Positions 44,808-54,221 of a stretch of 64,000 nucleotides of DNA are shown here, one piece after another. The notes beneath the pieces were generated by a model, which saw only the letters and a list, made by a program, of their open reading frames with translations, ran no database searches and had not been told where the DNA came from. Made by a program: the position numbers and the translations under genes. Within the stretch, counting starts at the first letter, position 1. Every line of letters starts with the position of its first letter. This stretch comes from an uncultured Pelagibacteraceae bacterium (GTDB taxonomy: Bacteria; Pseudomonadota; Alphaproteobacteria; Pelagibacterales; Pelagibacteraceae), in the NCBI GenBank assembly GCA_902588975.1, contig CACIRJ010000002.1, forward strand, positions 1 to 64,000. Reading direction: 5' to 3'.

Positions 44808-45584
44808 TTAGTTTATTTTTTTATCAGTTTTGATTGCTTCATTTTGTGTTGACTTATCAGGAGTTACATTCGACTTATCCTGGTCTGATAAAACTTTAAT
44901 ATGATTTTTTGCATCATTAATTGTATCTTTCATTAAATTACAATACAAATCTATAGACCTACGTGCATCATCATTTCCTGGAATAGGGAAATCTATACCA
45001 TCAGGATCTGAATTAGTATCTAATATAGCTATTATAGGAATGCCAAGCTTAATTGACTCTTTAATTGCAAGTGATTCATAATTTGTATCAATAATAAAAA
45101 CTAGTTCAGGAATTTTCTTCATTTCCATTATTCCTCCAAGAGATCTCTGCAATTTATCTCTTTGACCGCTCATTTTAAGTAATTCTTTTTTTGTAAAACC
45201 TCTATTTTCTGAAGAAAGATCAGAATTAATTTTATTTAATTTTTTTATAGAATTAGATATTGTTCCCCAATTAGTAAGCATCCCCCCTAACCATCTATAG
45301 TTAACAAAATATTGGTCTGTATCTTTAGCTAATTGGGCGACTGCCTCTGATGCTTGCTTTTTTGTAGATATAAACAATATTTTTCCACCAGAAGAAATTG
45401 TGTTATGAACCTTCTCTAAAGCTGTATTTGTTAATTCAAGTGTTTGTGTTAAGTCAATAATATGTATTGAGTCTCTTTTTCCAAAAATATATTTTTTCAT
45501 TTTAGGATTCCATCTCAAAGTTTTATGTCCAAGATGAACTCCTGCTTCTAATAATTGTTCGATTGTTATTTTAGGTATCTTCAT
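44808..45584 (-). CDS. rpsB: Ribosomal protein S2
   Basis: A 258-residue small-subunit protein. Family blocks are [98 protein letters not shown]. A lysine-rich low-complexity tail of about 35 residues ends the protein. The gene is preceded by a GC-rich structured leader, and its Shine-Dalgarno (GGGA) lies inside a possible stem, consistent with feedback by S2. Confidence 0.98.
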   Translation of the reverse strand: [258 protein letters not shown]

Positions 45585-45666
45585 ATTTATTCCCGGTTAT
45601 GCCACCACAATTACTGCCCTTTAGGGACCGGAGGTATAAAACCACTAACTGTGTGCGTGTTAATTT
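45585..45666 (-). ncRNA. rpsB mRNA leader, candidate S2 autoregulatory RNA
   Basis: The 5' region of rpsB is GC-rich against its surroundings. On the minus strand it contains a CCC-TAAA-GGG hairpin and a longer-range pair CCGGT/ACCGG (six pairs with a terminal U-G). That pair draws in part of the Shine-Dalgarno-like CCGGGA seven bases before the ATG. A structured RNA upstream of rpsB was reported for Pelagibacter ubique and marine metagenomes as a likely cis-regulator, and this position and character match. Membership was not tested against the published model. The leader's 5' end is inferred from a candidate promoter. Confidence 0.7.
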
Positions 45667-45672
45667 TCAGAA

Positions 45673-45700
45673 TAAATACAATTTTTTTGTTAAAAAACAA
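45673..45700 (-). promoter_or_regulatory. Candidate rpsB-tsf promoter
   Basis: On the minus strand TTGTTT (45695-45700) and TATTTA (45673-45678) are separated by 16 bases, resembling -35 and -10 hexamers. They would start transcription near 45666, just before the GC-rich leader. The site lies directly after the dnaE stop. In DNA this AT-rich such matches are common, so position is the main support. Confidence 0.35.
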
Positions 45701-45707
45701 GCATTAT

Positions 45708-48700
45708 TTACTCAAATACAAATTTTTCTTCTAAATTAAGCGAGTTTAACAAATTATTGTCAATTTTCCTTTTATCTTTTAGTCTAAAAATCAAAGTTTC
45801 ATCATTAAGGTTAAGATGAATTTTTACCTTTGTTTCTCCATTTGAATGACTTAGATTTTTTAGTTTCTTTAGTTCATCTATGTTGTTAAATTTAAATGTA
45901 ATATTTTTTATTGGATTATTTGCTATATCTTTAAGCGAAACTATTTTTTTAACGTTAACTCTTTTTTGAACTTTATTTTCGTCAATATAGCTTTTAATCA
46001 AAGTTATCAAGATTGATTTACCTTCTTTTAAATTATCTCTATTAGACTCAAAAACTTCTGAAAAAATAAATAATTCAAAAACATTTGAAAGATCAGAAAA
46101 TTTAACTATTCCATAAGAATTTCCTTTTTGTGTTTTTTTTTCTTGAGTTTTTAATACAGTACATGCAATATTTGCACTTAAAATATCGTTATTATTTTCA
46201 AAAATATTATAATTAGTAACATTGTATTGTTTAAAAATTGATTTGTATTGATTTAGTGGATGGTCTGAAATGTAAAATCCTAATGTTTCAAATTCTTTAG
46301 CTAATTTTACATCTGTATTCCAATCGTTAATATCATCTAAAAAATCTACTTCTTGCCTTTCGTTACCTCCAAATAAGTCAATCTGATTTAGTGATTTATT
46401 TTCATGAATATTTTTTGACTTCAATATCAGGTTAGGAATTGAATTAAATATTGAATGTCTATTATTATTTATTTCATCAAATACCCCCGATTGAACTAAA
46501 CCTTCTAATTGTAATTTATTTATATCCTTAGGATTATTTCTACTTATAAAGTCTGATAAATTTTTAAATTGACCATTATTTAATCTTTCTTTAACAACAT
46601 TTGAAATTGCTTCATAGCCAACATTTTTAATTGCACCTAACGCATAATAAAAGTTTTCACCATCAGAATAAAAATCTGCAAACGATTTATTAATGTCTGG
46701 TCTTACTATTTTAATATTGAGTCTTTTTAACTCCACAAAAAATTCACTCAATTTTTTTTGATTAGATAATTCCATTGACATGGATGCTACAAAAAATTCA
46801 TGTGGATAATAAGTTTTTAGGAATGCGGTTTGATAAGCAATAACTGCATATGCTGCTGCGTGACTTTTATTAAATCCATATTCTGCAAAAGGTTCAATTT
46901 TTAAAAATATACCTGCGGCTATATCTCTACTAATTCCATTTTTATATGCTCCATCCACAAATCTTTGCTTTTGTTTTTCAAGTTCTGCTCTTTTTTTCTT
47001 TCCCATCGCTCTTCTTAAAATATCCGCTTCTCCTGCTGTAAATCCAGAAAGTGCTTGAGCTATTTGCATTACCTGTTCTTGATAAATAATTACTCCATAT
47101 GTTGGTTTTAATATTTCTTCTAATTTTGGATGTAAATAATCTGGTTCTTTTCTTCCATGTTTGCAATCATTATAAATTGGTATATTGCTCATTGGTCCTG
47201 GTCTATATAAAGCCACTAATGCTATAATATCTTCTAATCTATTTGGCTGCATATTTATAAGAGCATCTTTCATCCCAGAACTTTCAAGTTGAAATAAGCC
47301 TACAGTTTTACCACTTGATAATAATTCATATACTTTTTGGTCTTCATAATTAATTTTTTCAATATTAAATTCAGGTCTGTTTTTTTTTATTAATTTTTGA
47401 GCTTTGTCTATAACAGTAAGTGTTTTTAAACCTAAAAAATCAAATTTGATTAGCCCTGCATTTTCTGCAGAGTACATATCAAATTGAGTAGAAGGTAGTA
47501 GCAGGTCTGAGGCATTATCTTTATACAATGGCACAGTTTCAGTTAACTTTTTATCTGCAATAACTACCCCTGCTGCATGAGTTGCAACGTTTCGATTTAA
47601 ACCTTCCAATTTAAGAGATAAATTTACTAACCGATCAACTCTTTTGTCCTCTTTAATCAATTTTTGGAGTCTGGGCTCAACATTTATACACTCTTGCAAA
47701 GACATTGGTCTTGATGGATCGAATGGGATCATTTTGCAAATACTATCAACAAAACCATAAGGTAATCCTAGAACTCTACCCACATCTCGAATTACCATTC
47801 TTGCTTTAAGCTTACCAAAAGTAATAATATGAGCTACACTGTCTTTATATTTTGTAGTTAAATATTCAAAAACTAAATCTCTTTTTTCCTCACAAAAATC
47901 TATATCAAAATCAGGCATTGAAATTCTATCAGGATTAAGAAATCTTTCAAAAATAAGATTGAATTTAATTGGATCTATATCAGTTATGGATAAACACCAA
48001 GCAACTAAAGAACCTGCACCAGATCCTCTACCTGGTCCAACAGGAATTTTATTTTTTTTTGCCCATTTAATATAATCTGAAACAATTAAAAAATAACCAG
48101 AATAATTCATTTCAATTATTATCCCTATTTCGTGCTCGAGCCTTTTTTTATATTCTAGATATTTTTCATCTTTCTCGATTAATGAGAGATCCTTATCAAA
48201 AATTAATTTAAATTTTTCTTTAAGGCCTTCGTCTGAAAGATGTCTCAACATGTCATTTGAATCTTTTTCAGACGATGAAATACGTGGTAAAATAGGCTTA
48301 GAAAAATTTGGTTTAAAAGAACATCTATATGGTAAATTAAAATTATTTTCTAAAGCTTCAGGTAAATCACTAAAAAGCTCAATCATTTCTTCAGATGATT
48401 TAAAATAGTGTTGATTAGTGAGTTTTGTTCTATTCGAATCGTTAACATAAGTTTTTTCACCAATACACATTAATGCATCATGTGCATCGAACATATCTTT
48501 ATCTAAATAATAAACCTCATTCGAAGCAATAATTGGCAATTCTAACTTTTCTGAAATTTTAAGATTAAAATTTTCGAAGTCTTTCTCGTTAATATCATTA
48601 TGTCTTTGAATTTCTATGTAGATGTTTTCTTTAAATTTTTCTTTTAACTTAATTAATAATTCTTCAATTTCATTAAATAAACCTTTATTAAAAAGTGAAC

Positions 48701-49118
48701 CAAAGAAACATCTAATTGATCCTGTTAATACTATAATACCATCTGAGTTATTTACTAAATCATCTATTTCACAATTTGGAGTAGCGACGTCTGAATTTTC
48801 TAGATAAGAATTTGATGAAAGTTTAATAATATTTTTATATCCATGGTGATTTTTAGCTATAATAGGTATTAGACCTCTAAATTCTTTATATTTAAATAAT
48901 ATTTGTGTTCCTATAATGGGCTGCGTACCTACAGACGATAAATTTTCTGAAAATTCTAACGCACCTGACAAATTGTAGGTATCTGACAAACCTAGTGATT
49001 TTATTTTATTTTTTTTACAGAAATCTTTTAATTGATCAATTTTTACCGCTCCCTCGCAAATGGAATATTGAGTATGTATTTTAAATTGATTAAATGTTTT
49101 ATTATCTGATTCTTTCAT
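45708..49118 (-). CDS. dnaE: DNA polymerase III alpha subunit
   Basis: A 1136-residue replicative polymerase of the DnaE1 type. The N-terminal PHP domain (FKIHTQYSICEGAVKI) lacks several metal-binding histidines of the ancestral motif, as in other proteobacterial DnaE proteins that rely on a separate proofreading subunit. Polymerase motifs are VGPGRGSGAGSLVAWCL and the catalytic PDFDIDFCEEKRD. The fingers, the HhH region (KLQLEGLVQSGVFDEI) and the OB fold (GIVKFSDLSNVFELFIFSEVFE) follow. It overlaps lolD by 17 bases. Confidence 0.97.
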   Translation of the reverse strand: MKESDNKTFNQFKIHTQYSICEGAVKIDQLKDFCKKNKIKSLGLSDTYNLSGALEFSENLSSVGTQPIIGTQILFKYKEFRGLIPIIAKNHHGYKNIIKLSSNSYLENSDVATPNCEIDDLVNNSDGIIVLTGSIRCFFGSLFNKGLFNEIEELLIKLKEKFKENIYIEIQRHNDINEKDFENFNLKISEKLELPIIASNEVYYLDKDMFDAHDALMCIGEKTYVNDSNRTKLTNQHYFKSSEEMIELFSDLPEALENNFNLPYRCSFKPNFSKPILPRISSSEKDSNDMLRHLSDEGLKEKFKLIFDKDLSLIEKDEKYLEYKKRLEHEIGIIIEMNYSGYFLIVSDYIKWAKKNKIPVGPGRGSGAGSLVAWCLSITDIDPIKFNLIFERFLNPDRISMPDFDIDFCEEKRDLVFEYLTTKYKDSVAHIITFGKLKARMVIRDVGRVLGLPYGFVDSICKMIPFDPSRPMSLQECINVEPRLQKLIKEDKRVDRLVNLSLKLEGLNRNVATHAAGVVIADKKLTETVPLYKDNASDLLLPSTQFDMYSAENAGLIKFDFLGLKTLTVIDKAQKLIKKNRPEFNIEKINYEDQKVYELLSSGKTVGLFQLESSGMKDALINMQPNRLEDIIALVALYRPGPMSNIPIYNDCKHGRKEPDYLHPKLEEILKPTYGVIIYQEQVMQIAQALSGFTAGEADILRRAMGKKKRAELEKQKQRFVDGAYKNGISRDIAAGIFLKIEPFAEYGFNKSHAAAYAVIAYQTAFLKTYYPHEFFVASMSMELSNQKKLSEFFVELKRLNIKIVRPDINKSFADFYSDGENFYYALGAIKNVGYEAISNVVKERLNNGQFKNLSDFISRNNPKDINKLQLEGLVQSGVFDEINNNRHSIFNSIPNLILKSKNIHENKSLNQIDLFGGNERQEVDFLDDINDWNTDVKLAKEFETLGFYISDHPLNQYKSIFKQYNVTNYNIFENNNDILSANIACTVLKTQEKKTQKGNSYGIVKFSDLSNVFELFIFSEVFESNRDNLKEGKSILITLIKSYIDENKVQKRVNVKKIVSLKDIANNPIKNITFKFNNIDELKKLKNLSHSNGETKVKIHLNLNDETLIFRLKDKRKIDNNLLNSLNLEEKFVFE

Positions 49119-49788
49119 TGGTAATATTCATTTTACCACCAATCATTTTAATTTTACAATCTGCCATATTCGCAAAATATCTATTGTGGGTTGCAAAAAT
49201 TATAATTCTATTTTTTTCTTTTAGATTAAAGAGGATTTTAAATATTTGTTTAGCATTATCAAAATCTAAACTTCCTGTAGGTTCATCTGCTAAAATAATG
49301 TTTGGTTCATTAATTAGTGCTCTAGCAATTGCTATTCTTTGATTTTCACCACCAGAAAGTTCAGATGGATAATGATTTAATCTCGAGGTTAAATCAAATT
49401 TTTTAATCAATTTTTTCGCCAATTCTGTTGATTTTAATTTATTATTAGTAATTAACAAATTTGGCAGTATTACATTTTCGAGTGCTGTAAAGTCAGGCAA
49501 TAAATTTTTGTCTTGATAAATTATGCCAATATTTTTTGATCTTACATGATCATTCTCAATTGAACTATTTGTATCGATTTTCTTTTTGTTAAACTCAATA
49601 AAACCTGACGACGGGATGTCAATAAATGACAACAAATTTAATAATGTTGATTTACCAGATCCTGAAGGTCCTATAATTGAATATACCCTCCCTGCCTCAA
49701 ATTTAAAATTTATATTGTTTAAAACTTTAAGAGATTTATTTTTCTCATATTTCTTTGATAAATTATTTAATTTTAAAAAATTACTCAT
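49102..49788 (-). CDS. lolD: Lipoprotein-releasing ABC transporter ATPase LolD
   Basis: A 228-residue ATPase of the MacB/LolD group. Walker A is GPSGSGKST, the signature is LSGGENQR, Walker B is IILADEPTGSLD, and the switch histidine is in FATHN. It powers release of outer-membrane lipoproteins from the inner membrane together with the LolC-type permease, whose gene overlaps it by 8 bases. Confidence 0.93.
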   Translation of the reverse strand: MSNFLKLNNLSKKYEKNKSLKVLNNINFKFEAGRVYSIIGPSGSGKSTLLNLLSFIDIPSSGFIEFNKKKIDTNSSIENDHVRSKNIGIIYQDKNLLPDFTALENVILPNLLITNNKLKSTELAKKLIKKFDLTSRLNHYPSELSGGENQRIAIARALINEPNIILADEPTGSLDFDNAKQIFKILFNLKEKNRIIIFATHNRYFANMADCKIKMIGGKMNITNERIR

Positions 49789-50992
49789 ATTTTAAAGTTT
49801 GTATTGTATCCAATTTTGCAGCTCTAGAAGCTGGAAAAATAGATACAATAGAAGTTGTTATTATTGAACATAATGCAATTAAAATTATTGAATTAACGTT
49901 TATTTCCGATGGAAGAGTACTTAAAAAGTAAATTTCTTCTGGAAATAATGTAATATCAAATGTATTAGAAATAAATTTCCTAATATTCTCTATATAATAT
50001 GAAAATAAAGTCCCTAATAAAATGCCAAATAGGGTTGCTGAAGTACCAATTATAAATCCAATATAAAAGAAAATTTTTTTTATAGATAAATTTGTTACAC
50101 CAATTGTTTTTAAAATCCCTATATCTCTTGTTTTATTTTTAACTAATATAGTCAAACCAGAAATAATATTAAATGCAGCTACAATTATTATTAGAGATAA
50201 GATTATAAACATAACATTTCTTTCGACTTTTAAAGCTGAAAATAATGACTGATTTAAATCTGCCCATGTGTAAACATATGCGTCAGGAAATAAATCTGAT
50301 AAAATTTTTTTATGATATTTAATATTTTTTGGATCTTTAAAATAAAACTCTGTAAATCTTTTTTCTTTATTTTTATCAAAAAAATCTTCTAATGTATTAA
50401 GATTGATGTACGCTACATTCTCATTAAATTCGCCTATCCCACTATCAAAGATTGAGATTACTTCAAATTTATCTTGTCGTGGAAAAGATCCTACAATTGT
50501 TTGAATGCCAGATGGTGACATTATTGTTATTTGATCACCAATATCTATATTAAGTAAAAAGCTTAGGTCTTTTCCAATTGATATTGAATTGCTTTTCAGA
50601 TCTGTTGATCCGAAATATTTTTGGTTATTTAATATATCAAGTTGCTTAAAATCATTTTTTAAATATCCTTTTAAAAGGATACCTTTTGTATTTAATTTTG
50701 AAAGAATTACTGCTTCTCCATCATTTGAAACAATGCCTTTCGCAAAATCTATATCATGTATATAAACTAAAGGCTTGTTGTAGGGTTTTACAACAGCATG
50801 GGCGTTAAAACCTACAATTTTATTTATTAGCTCTGTTCTAAAACCATTCATTACTGACATAACAATTATTAGTACAGCTACTCCCAATCCAATACCAATG
50901 AAGGAAAAAATAGAGATTACATTTAAAAAGCCATCTTTTTTTCTAGCTTTTAAAAATCTAAATATAATCTCTTTTTCTAGTTGTGAAATCAA
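49781..50992 (-). CDS. lolC: Lipoprotein-releasing ABC transporter permease (LolC/LolE family)
   Basis: A 403-residue protein with the LolC/E layout: one N-terminal membrane helix (about 22-46, FSFIGIGLGVAVLIIVMSVMNGFR), a large periplasmic domain, then three C-terminal helices (FtsX-type, including NIISGLTILVKNKTRDIGILKTIG). Only one permease gene is present, so it probably acts as a homodimer as in other organisms with a single LolC/E (LolF-like) protein. It sits between proS and lolD, as in other Alphaproteobacteria. Confidence 0.92.
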   Translation of the reverse strand: MISQLEKEIIFRFLKARKKDGFLNVISIFSFIGIGLGVAVLIIVMSVMNGFRTELINKIVGFNAHAVVKPYNKPLVYIHDIDFAKGIVSNDGEAVILSKLNTKGILLKGYLKNDFKQLDILNNQKYFGSTDLKSNSISIGKDLSFLLNIDIGDQITIMSPSGIQTIVGSFPRQDKFEVISIFDSGIGEFNENVAYINLNTLEDFFDKNKEKRFTEFYFKDPKNIKYHKKILSDLFPDAYVYTWADLNQSLFSALKVERNVMFIILSLIIIVAAFNIISGLTILVKNKTRDIGILKTIGVTNLSIKKIFFYIGFIIGTSATLFGILLGTLFSYYIENIRKFISNTFDITLFPEEIYFLSTLPSEINVNSIILIALCSIITTSIVSIFPASRAAKLDTIQTLKYE

Positions 50993-52317
50993 TTTTGCTT
51001 AGCTTTTATTATTTGTGAAGCTATATCTTCAACTTTTAACTTTTGAGTTTCTCCATCAACTTCCTTGAACTCTAACAAATTTCCATCAGATTTACTTCCA
51101 ATTATCAATTGATATGGAATTCCGATTAAATTAAATTTTTTGATTTTAGCTGAGATATTTTCATCCGTATCATCAATGATTGTATCAATTTTTTTTGATT
51201 TTAAAAATTCATATATTTTAATAGACTTTTCTAAATTAGATTTATCATTTTTGTTTATCATTGGAATAATCGCACAATCATAAGGTGTTACTGACATGGG
51301 CCATTTCATTAAACCTTCTATATCATTATATTTTGCTTCAATTATGGCACCAACAAGTCTAGAAACTCCTATTCCGTATGAACCCATTTTAACAAATTCC
51401 TTTTTTCCATTAAAATCTACAGCAGCATTCATTGGTTTTGAGTATTTATCTCCAAAATAAAATATGTGACCAACTTCAATACCTTTGGTATTTACTCTAA
51501 ATTCCTCTGGAACAGATTTTTCAAATTGATCTTTATTAAATTTTTCATCTGTTACAGAATAAAACTTTTCATATTGTTTTCTCAATGTGCCTAATGACTC
51601 TTTTTCTAGAATTGTTTTAGAGCTGTCTACATCAAAAATTCTTTTATCAGTATAAATTTTGCTTTCACCAGTATCGGCAAGAATAATAAATTCATGTGAT
51701 AAGTTTCCTCCAATAGGGCCAGTATCAGCAGCCATAGGAATTGCAGATAAATTTAATCTTTTAAAAGTTTTTAAATATGAAAGAAAAAATTTATTGTAAG
51801 AAAATATTGCATCATCATCTGTTAAATCAAAAGAGTAAGCATCCTTCATATAAAACTCTCTACATCTCATAATGCCAAATCTTGGTCTTAACTCATCTCT
51901 AAATTTCCATTGAATATGATATAATAATTGAGGTAACGATTTGTATGATTTAAATGAAGATCTAAAAATTTCTGTTACAAGTTCTTCATTAGTTGGACCA
52001 TATAACATTTCTCTATTTTGACGGTCCTTAATTCTTAACATTTCTTCACCATAATCTTCGTATCGTCCACTTTCCTTCCAAATTTCAGATGATTGAATTG
52101 TCGGCATTAATATTTCTTGAACACCGACGCGGTCTTGTTCTTCTCGAACTATTTGTTCTATTTTTTTCATGACTTTAAATCCAAGCGGTAACCAAGAATA
52201 AATACCAGCAGAGGACTGTTTAATCATACCTACTCTCAACATTAATTGGTGAGACTTAATTTTAGCTTCAGAAGGGTTATTTTTTAGTATTGGAATAAAT
52301 GATTTTGAAAAAAACAT
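50989..52317 (-). CDS. proS: Prolyl-tRNA synthetase (alphaproteobacterial short type)
   Basis: A 442-residue class II synthetase. Motif 1 and 2 regions are SSAGIYSWLPLGFKVMKKIEQIVREE and YHIQWKFRDELRPRFGIMRCREFYMKDAYSFD; motif 3 is GSYGIGVSRLVGAIIE. The ~180-residue INS editing domain of the E. coli enzyme is missing, as is normal for the alphaproteobacterial type. It overlaps lolC by 4 bases and directly abuts the DUF1467 gene. Confidence 0.96.
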   Translation of the reverse strand: MFFSKSFIPILKNNPSEAKIKSHQLMLRVGMIKQSSAGIYSWLPLGFKVMKKIEQIVREEQDRVGVQEILMPTIQSSEIWKESGRYEDYGEEMLRIKDRQNREMLYGPTNEELVTEIFRSSFKSYKSLPQLLYHIQWKFRDELRPRFGIMRCREFYMKDAYSFDLTDDDAIFSYNKFFLSYLKTFKRLNLSAIPMAADTGPIGGNLSHEFIILADTGESKIYTDKRIFDVDSSKTILEKESLGTLRKQYEKFYSVTDEKFNKDQFEKSVPEEFRVNTKGIEVGHIFYFGDKYSKPMNAAVDFNGKKEFVKMGSYGIGVSRLVGAIIEAKYNDIEGLMKWPMSVTPYDCAIIPMINKNDKSNLEKSIKIYEFLKSKKIDTIIDDTDENISAKIKKFNLIGIPYQLIIGSKSDGNLLEFKEVDGETQKLKVEDIASQIIKAKQN

Positions 52318-52562
52318 TAATTTAAAAAGTTACGTAAATTTAAAATTTCATTAATTACTAATAGATATATAACTATAAAAATACCAGATGTAATTAAAGT
52401 ACAATAAATTATTTTTTTAGTTATTTTTGGATTTTCTGGTGCCCCAGGGTCAATACCTTCTATATTTCCCTTTTTTTCACGATTTACATCTATTGGAAGA
52501 ATGGCAAAGAAAACTATCCACCACAAGCAGACATATACAACTATTGAGCCTGTAATACTCAA
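52317..52562 (-). CDS. DUF1467 family membrane protein
   Basis: An 81-residue protein with two hydrophobic segments (about 4-24 and 52-72) joined by a polar loop with GNIEGIDPGAPENPKI, the DUF1467 signature. Members lie between rnj and proS in many Alphaproteobacteria, and their function is unknown. The short loop with a conserved GxxPGAPxxP core suggests a small assembly or anchoring protein of the inner membrane; that is speculation from shape only. Confidence 0.88.
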   Translation of the reverse strand: MSITGSIVVYVCLWWIVFFAILPIDVNREKKGNIEGIDPGAPENPKITKKIIYCTLITSGIFIVIYLLVINEILNLRNFLN

Positions 52563-54221
52563 TTAAATCCTCACTAAATTTATATTAGTATAAGGTCTTT
52601 TTCCTAATTTTTCTTTTGTATACTTCCTGCAAGTTATTTTAAGCGCATCAATTAAATTTGATTCTTGTTTTTTGTTATTTAAAGAAAAAGTTTTTGCTGT
52701 TTTTTCAATTTCTTCCTCAAGATTAAATGTGAATTCATCTTTTTCGTATATTGGCAAACCTCTAAAAGTTAATAAAGGTTTGTTGTGAATATTTCCATTT
52801 TGAGTTATTAATAGTGTTGCTTCTATTAGTCCGTTAGTAGACAAATTTTTTCGCTCTTTAATAGATTGAGCATCTTCTTCAACACTTATGGAACCATCTA
52901 AGTAAAGTCTTCCACTTGGTGCTTTATCATAGACTTCAGGTTTATCACCAGGATAAATTCTTACTATATCACCATTTTCTACTCTAACTGGATATGGGAC
53001 TTGCATTTCTTTAGCAAAATTTATGTGTTCAATCATATGTCTATGTTCACCATGAACAGGAATAACAGATCTCGGCTTTATCCAGTCATACATATCCTTT
53101 AAATCTTCTCTATTTGGATGTCCTGATACATGAATAAATTCACTATCTTCTGAAATTACTTCTATACCTTCCCTAACTAATTGATTATGAAGTTTGTATA
53201 GTTTTTTTTCATTACCTGGAATAATTTTTGAAGAAAATATAACCGCGTCCCCTCTCTCAACAAAAACATCTGGATGTGTATAATTTGAAATACGGTTCAT
53301 TGCACCCATTGGCTCTCCTTGGCTACCGGTGCATAAGTAAACAATTTTTTCTCTTGAGATATTTTTTGTATCTCTTGCATCAAGTGGATCAATAACATTT
53401 TGCAAATAACCACATTGCCTAGCTGCTTTATAAATTCTATGCATTGAACGGCCCACTAAAGCAATCTGCCTACCAGTTTTTTCAGCGCAATAAAAAGCTG
53501 ACTCCATTCTTGCTACATTTGAAGCGAAAGATGTAATAATTATTCTTTTCTTTAATCTTTCCATTATCTTTAGCATATTTTTTCTTACATCTAGTTCGGA
53601 TCCTGCCCTTCCAGCACTAAACACATTTGTTGAGTCACATATCATTGTCAAAACACCTTCATCGCCAATTTCCTTTAATCTTTTTGAATTCATATTATCT
53701 CCAGTTAATGGATCTGGATCACACTTCCAATCACCAGTATGTAATATATTCCCAACTGGTGTTTCTATTTTTAGACCATTAGGCTCTAGTATAGAATGTG
53801 TTAATGTTACAAATTCTATTTTAAAAGGACTTAAATCTACGATGCTATTCAATTGAACAACTTCTAGATATCCTGTTACATCAATTTTTTTTTCCTTAAA
53901 TTTTTCTGAAATTAAGACTGATGTAAATGGAGTAGCAAATATTTTACAATTTAGTTTTGGCCATATATGAGCAATAGCACCAATATGATCTTCATGTGCA
54001 TGAGTTAGAACAATACCTAATAAGTCATCTTTTTTATCAACGATAAATCCAGGGTCAGGATATATTAAATCAACTCCAGGGATTGCATCGTCTGCAAAAG
54101 TAACTCCTATATCTACAATTATCCATTTTCTATTATCTGGATTTCCATAGGCGAATAAATTCATATTCATCCCAATTTCTCCAGATCCACCTAAAGGGCA
54201 AAAAATTAATTCCTCTTTCAT
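52563..54221 (-). CDS. rnj: Ribonuclease J
   Basis: A 552-residue metallo-beta-lactamase/beta-CASP nuclease for RNA 5' processing and decay. Zinc ligands H74, H76, D78 and H79 lie in LTHAHEDHIGAI. Further motifs are HTGDWKCDPDP, ITSFASNVARMES (beta-CASP motif A region), CTGSQGEPMGAMNRI, and IPVHGEHRHMIEH near the C-terminal half. The length is typical of alphaproteobacterial RNase J. It overlaps the coaX stop. Confidence 0.95.
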   Translation of the reverse strand: MKEELIFCPLGGSGEIGMNMNLFAYGNPDNRKWIIVDIGVTFADDAIPGVDLIYPDPGFIVDKKDDLLGIVLTHAHEDHIGAIAHIWPKLNCKIFATPFTSVLISEKFKEKKIDVTGYLEVVQLNSIVDLSPFKIEFVTLTHSILEPNGLKIETPVGNILHTGDWKCDPDPLTGDNMNSKRLKEIGDEGVLTMICDSTNVFSAGRAGSELDVRKNMLKIMERLKKRIIITSFASNVARMESAFYCAEKTGRQIALVGRSMHRIYKAARQCGYLQNVIDPLDARDTKNISREKIVYLCTGSQGEPMGAMNRISNYTHPDVFVERGDAVIFSSKIIPGNEKKLYKLHNQLVREGIEVISEDSEFIHVSGHPNREDLKDMYDWIKPRSVIPVHGEHRHMIEHINFAKEMQVPYPVRVENGDIVRIYPGDKPEVYDKAPSGRLYLDGSISVEEDAQSIKERKNLSTNGLIEATLLITQNGNIHNKPLLTFRGLPIYEKDEFTFNLEEEIEKTAKTFSLNNKKQESNLIDALKITCRKYTKEKLGKRPYTNINLVRI

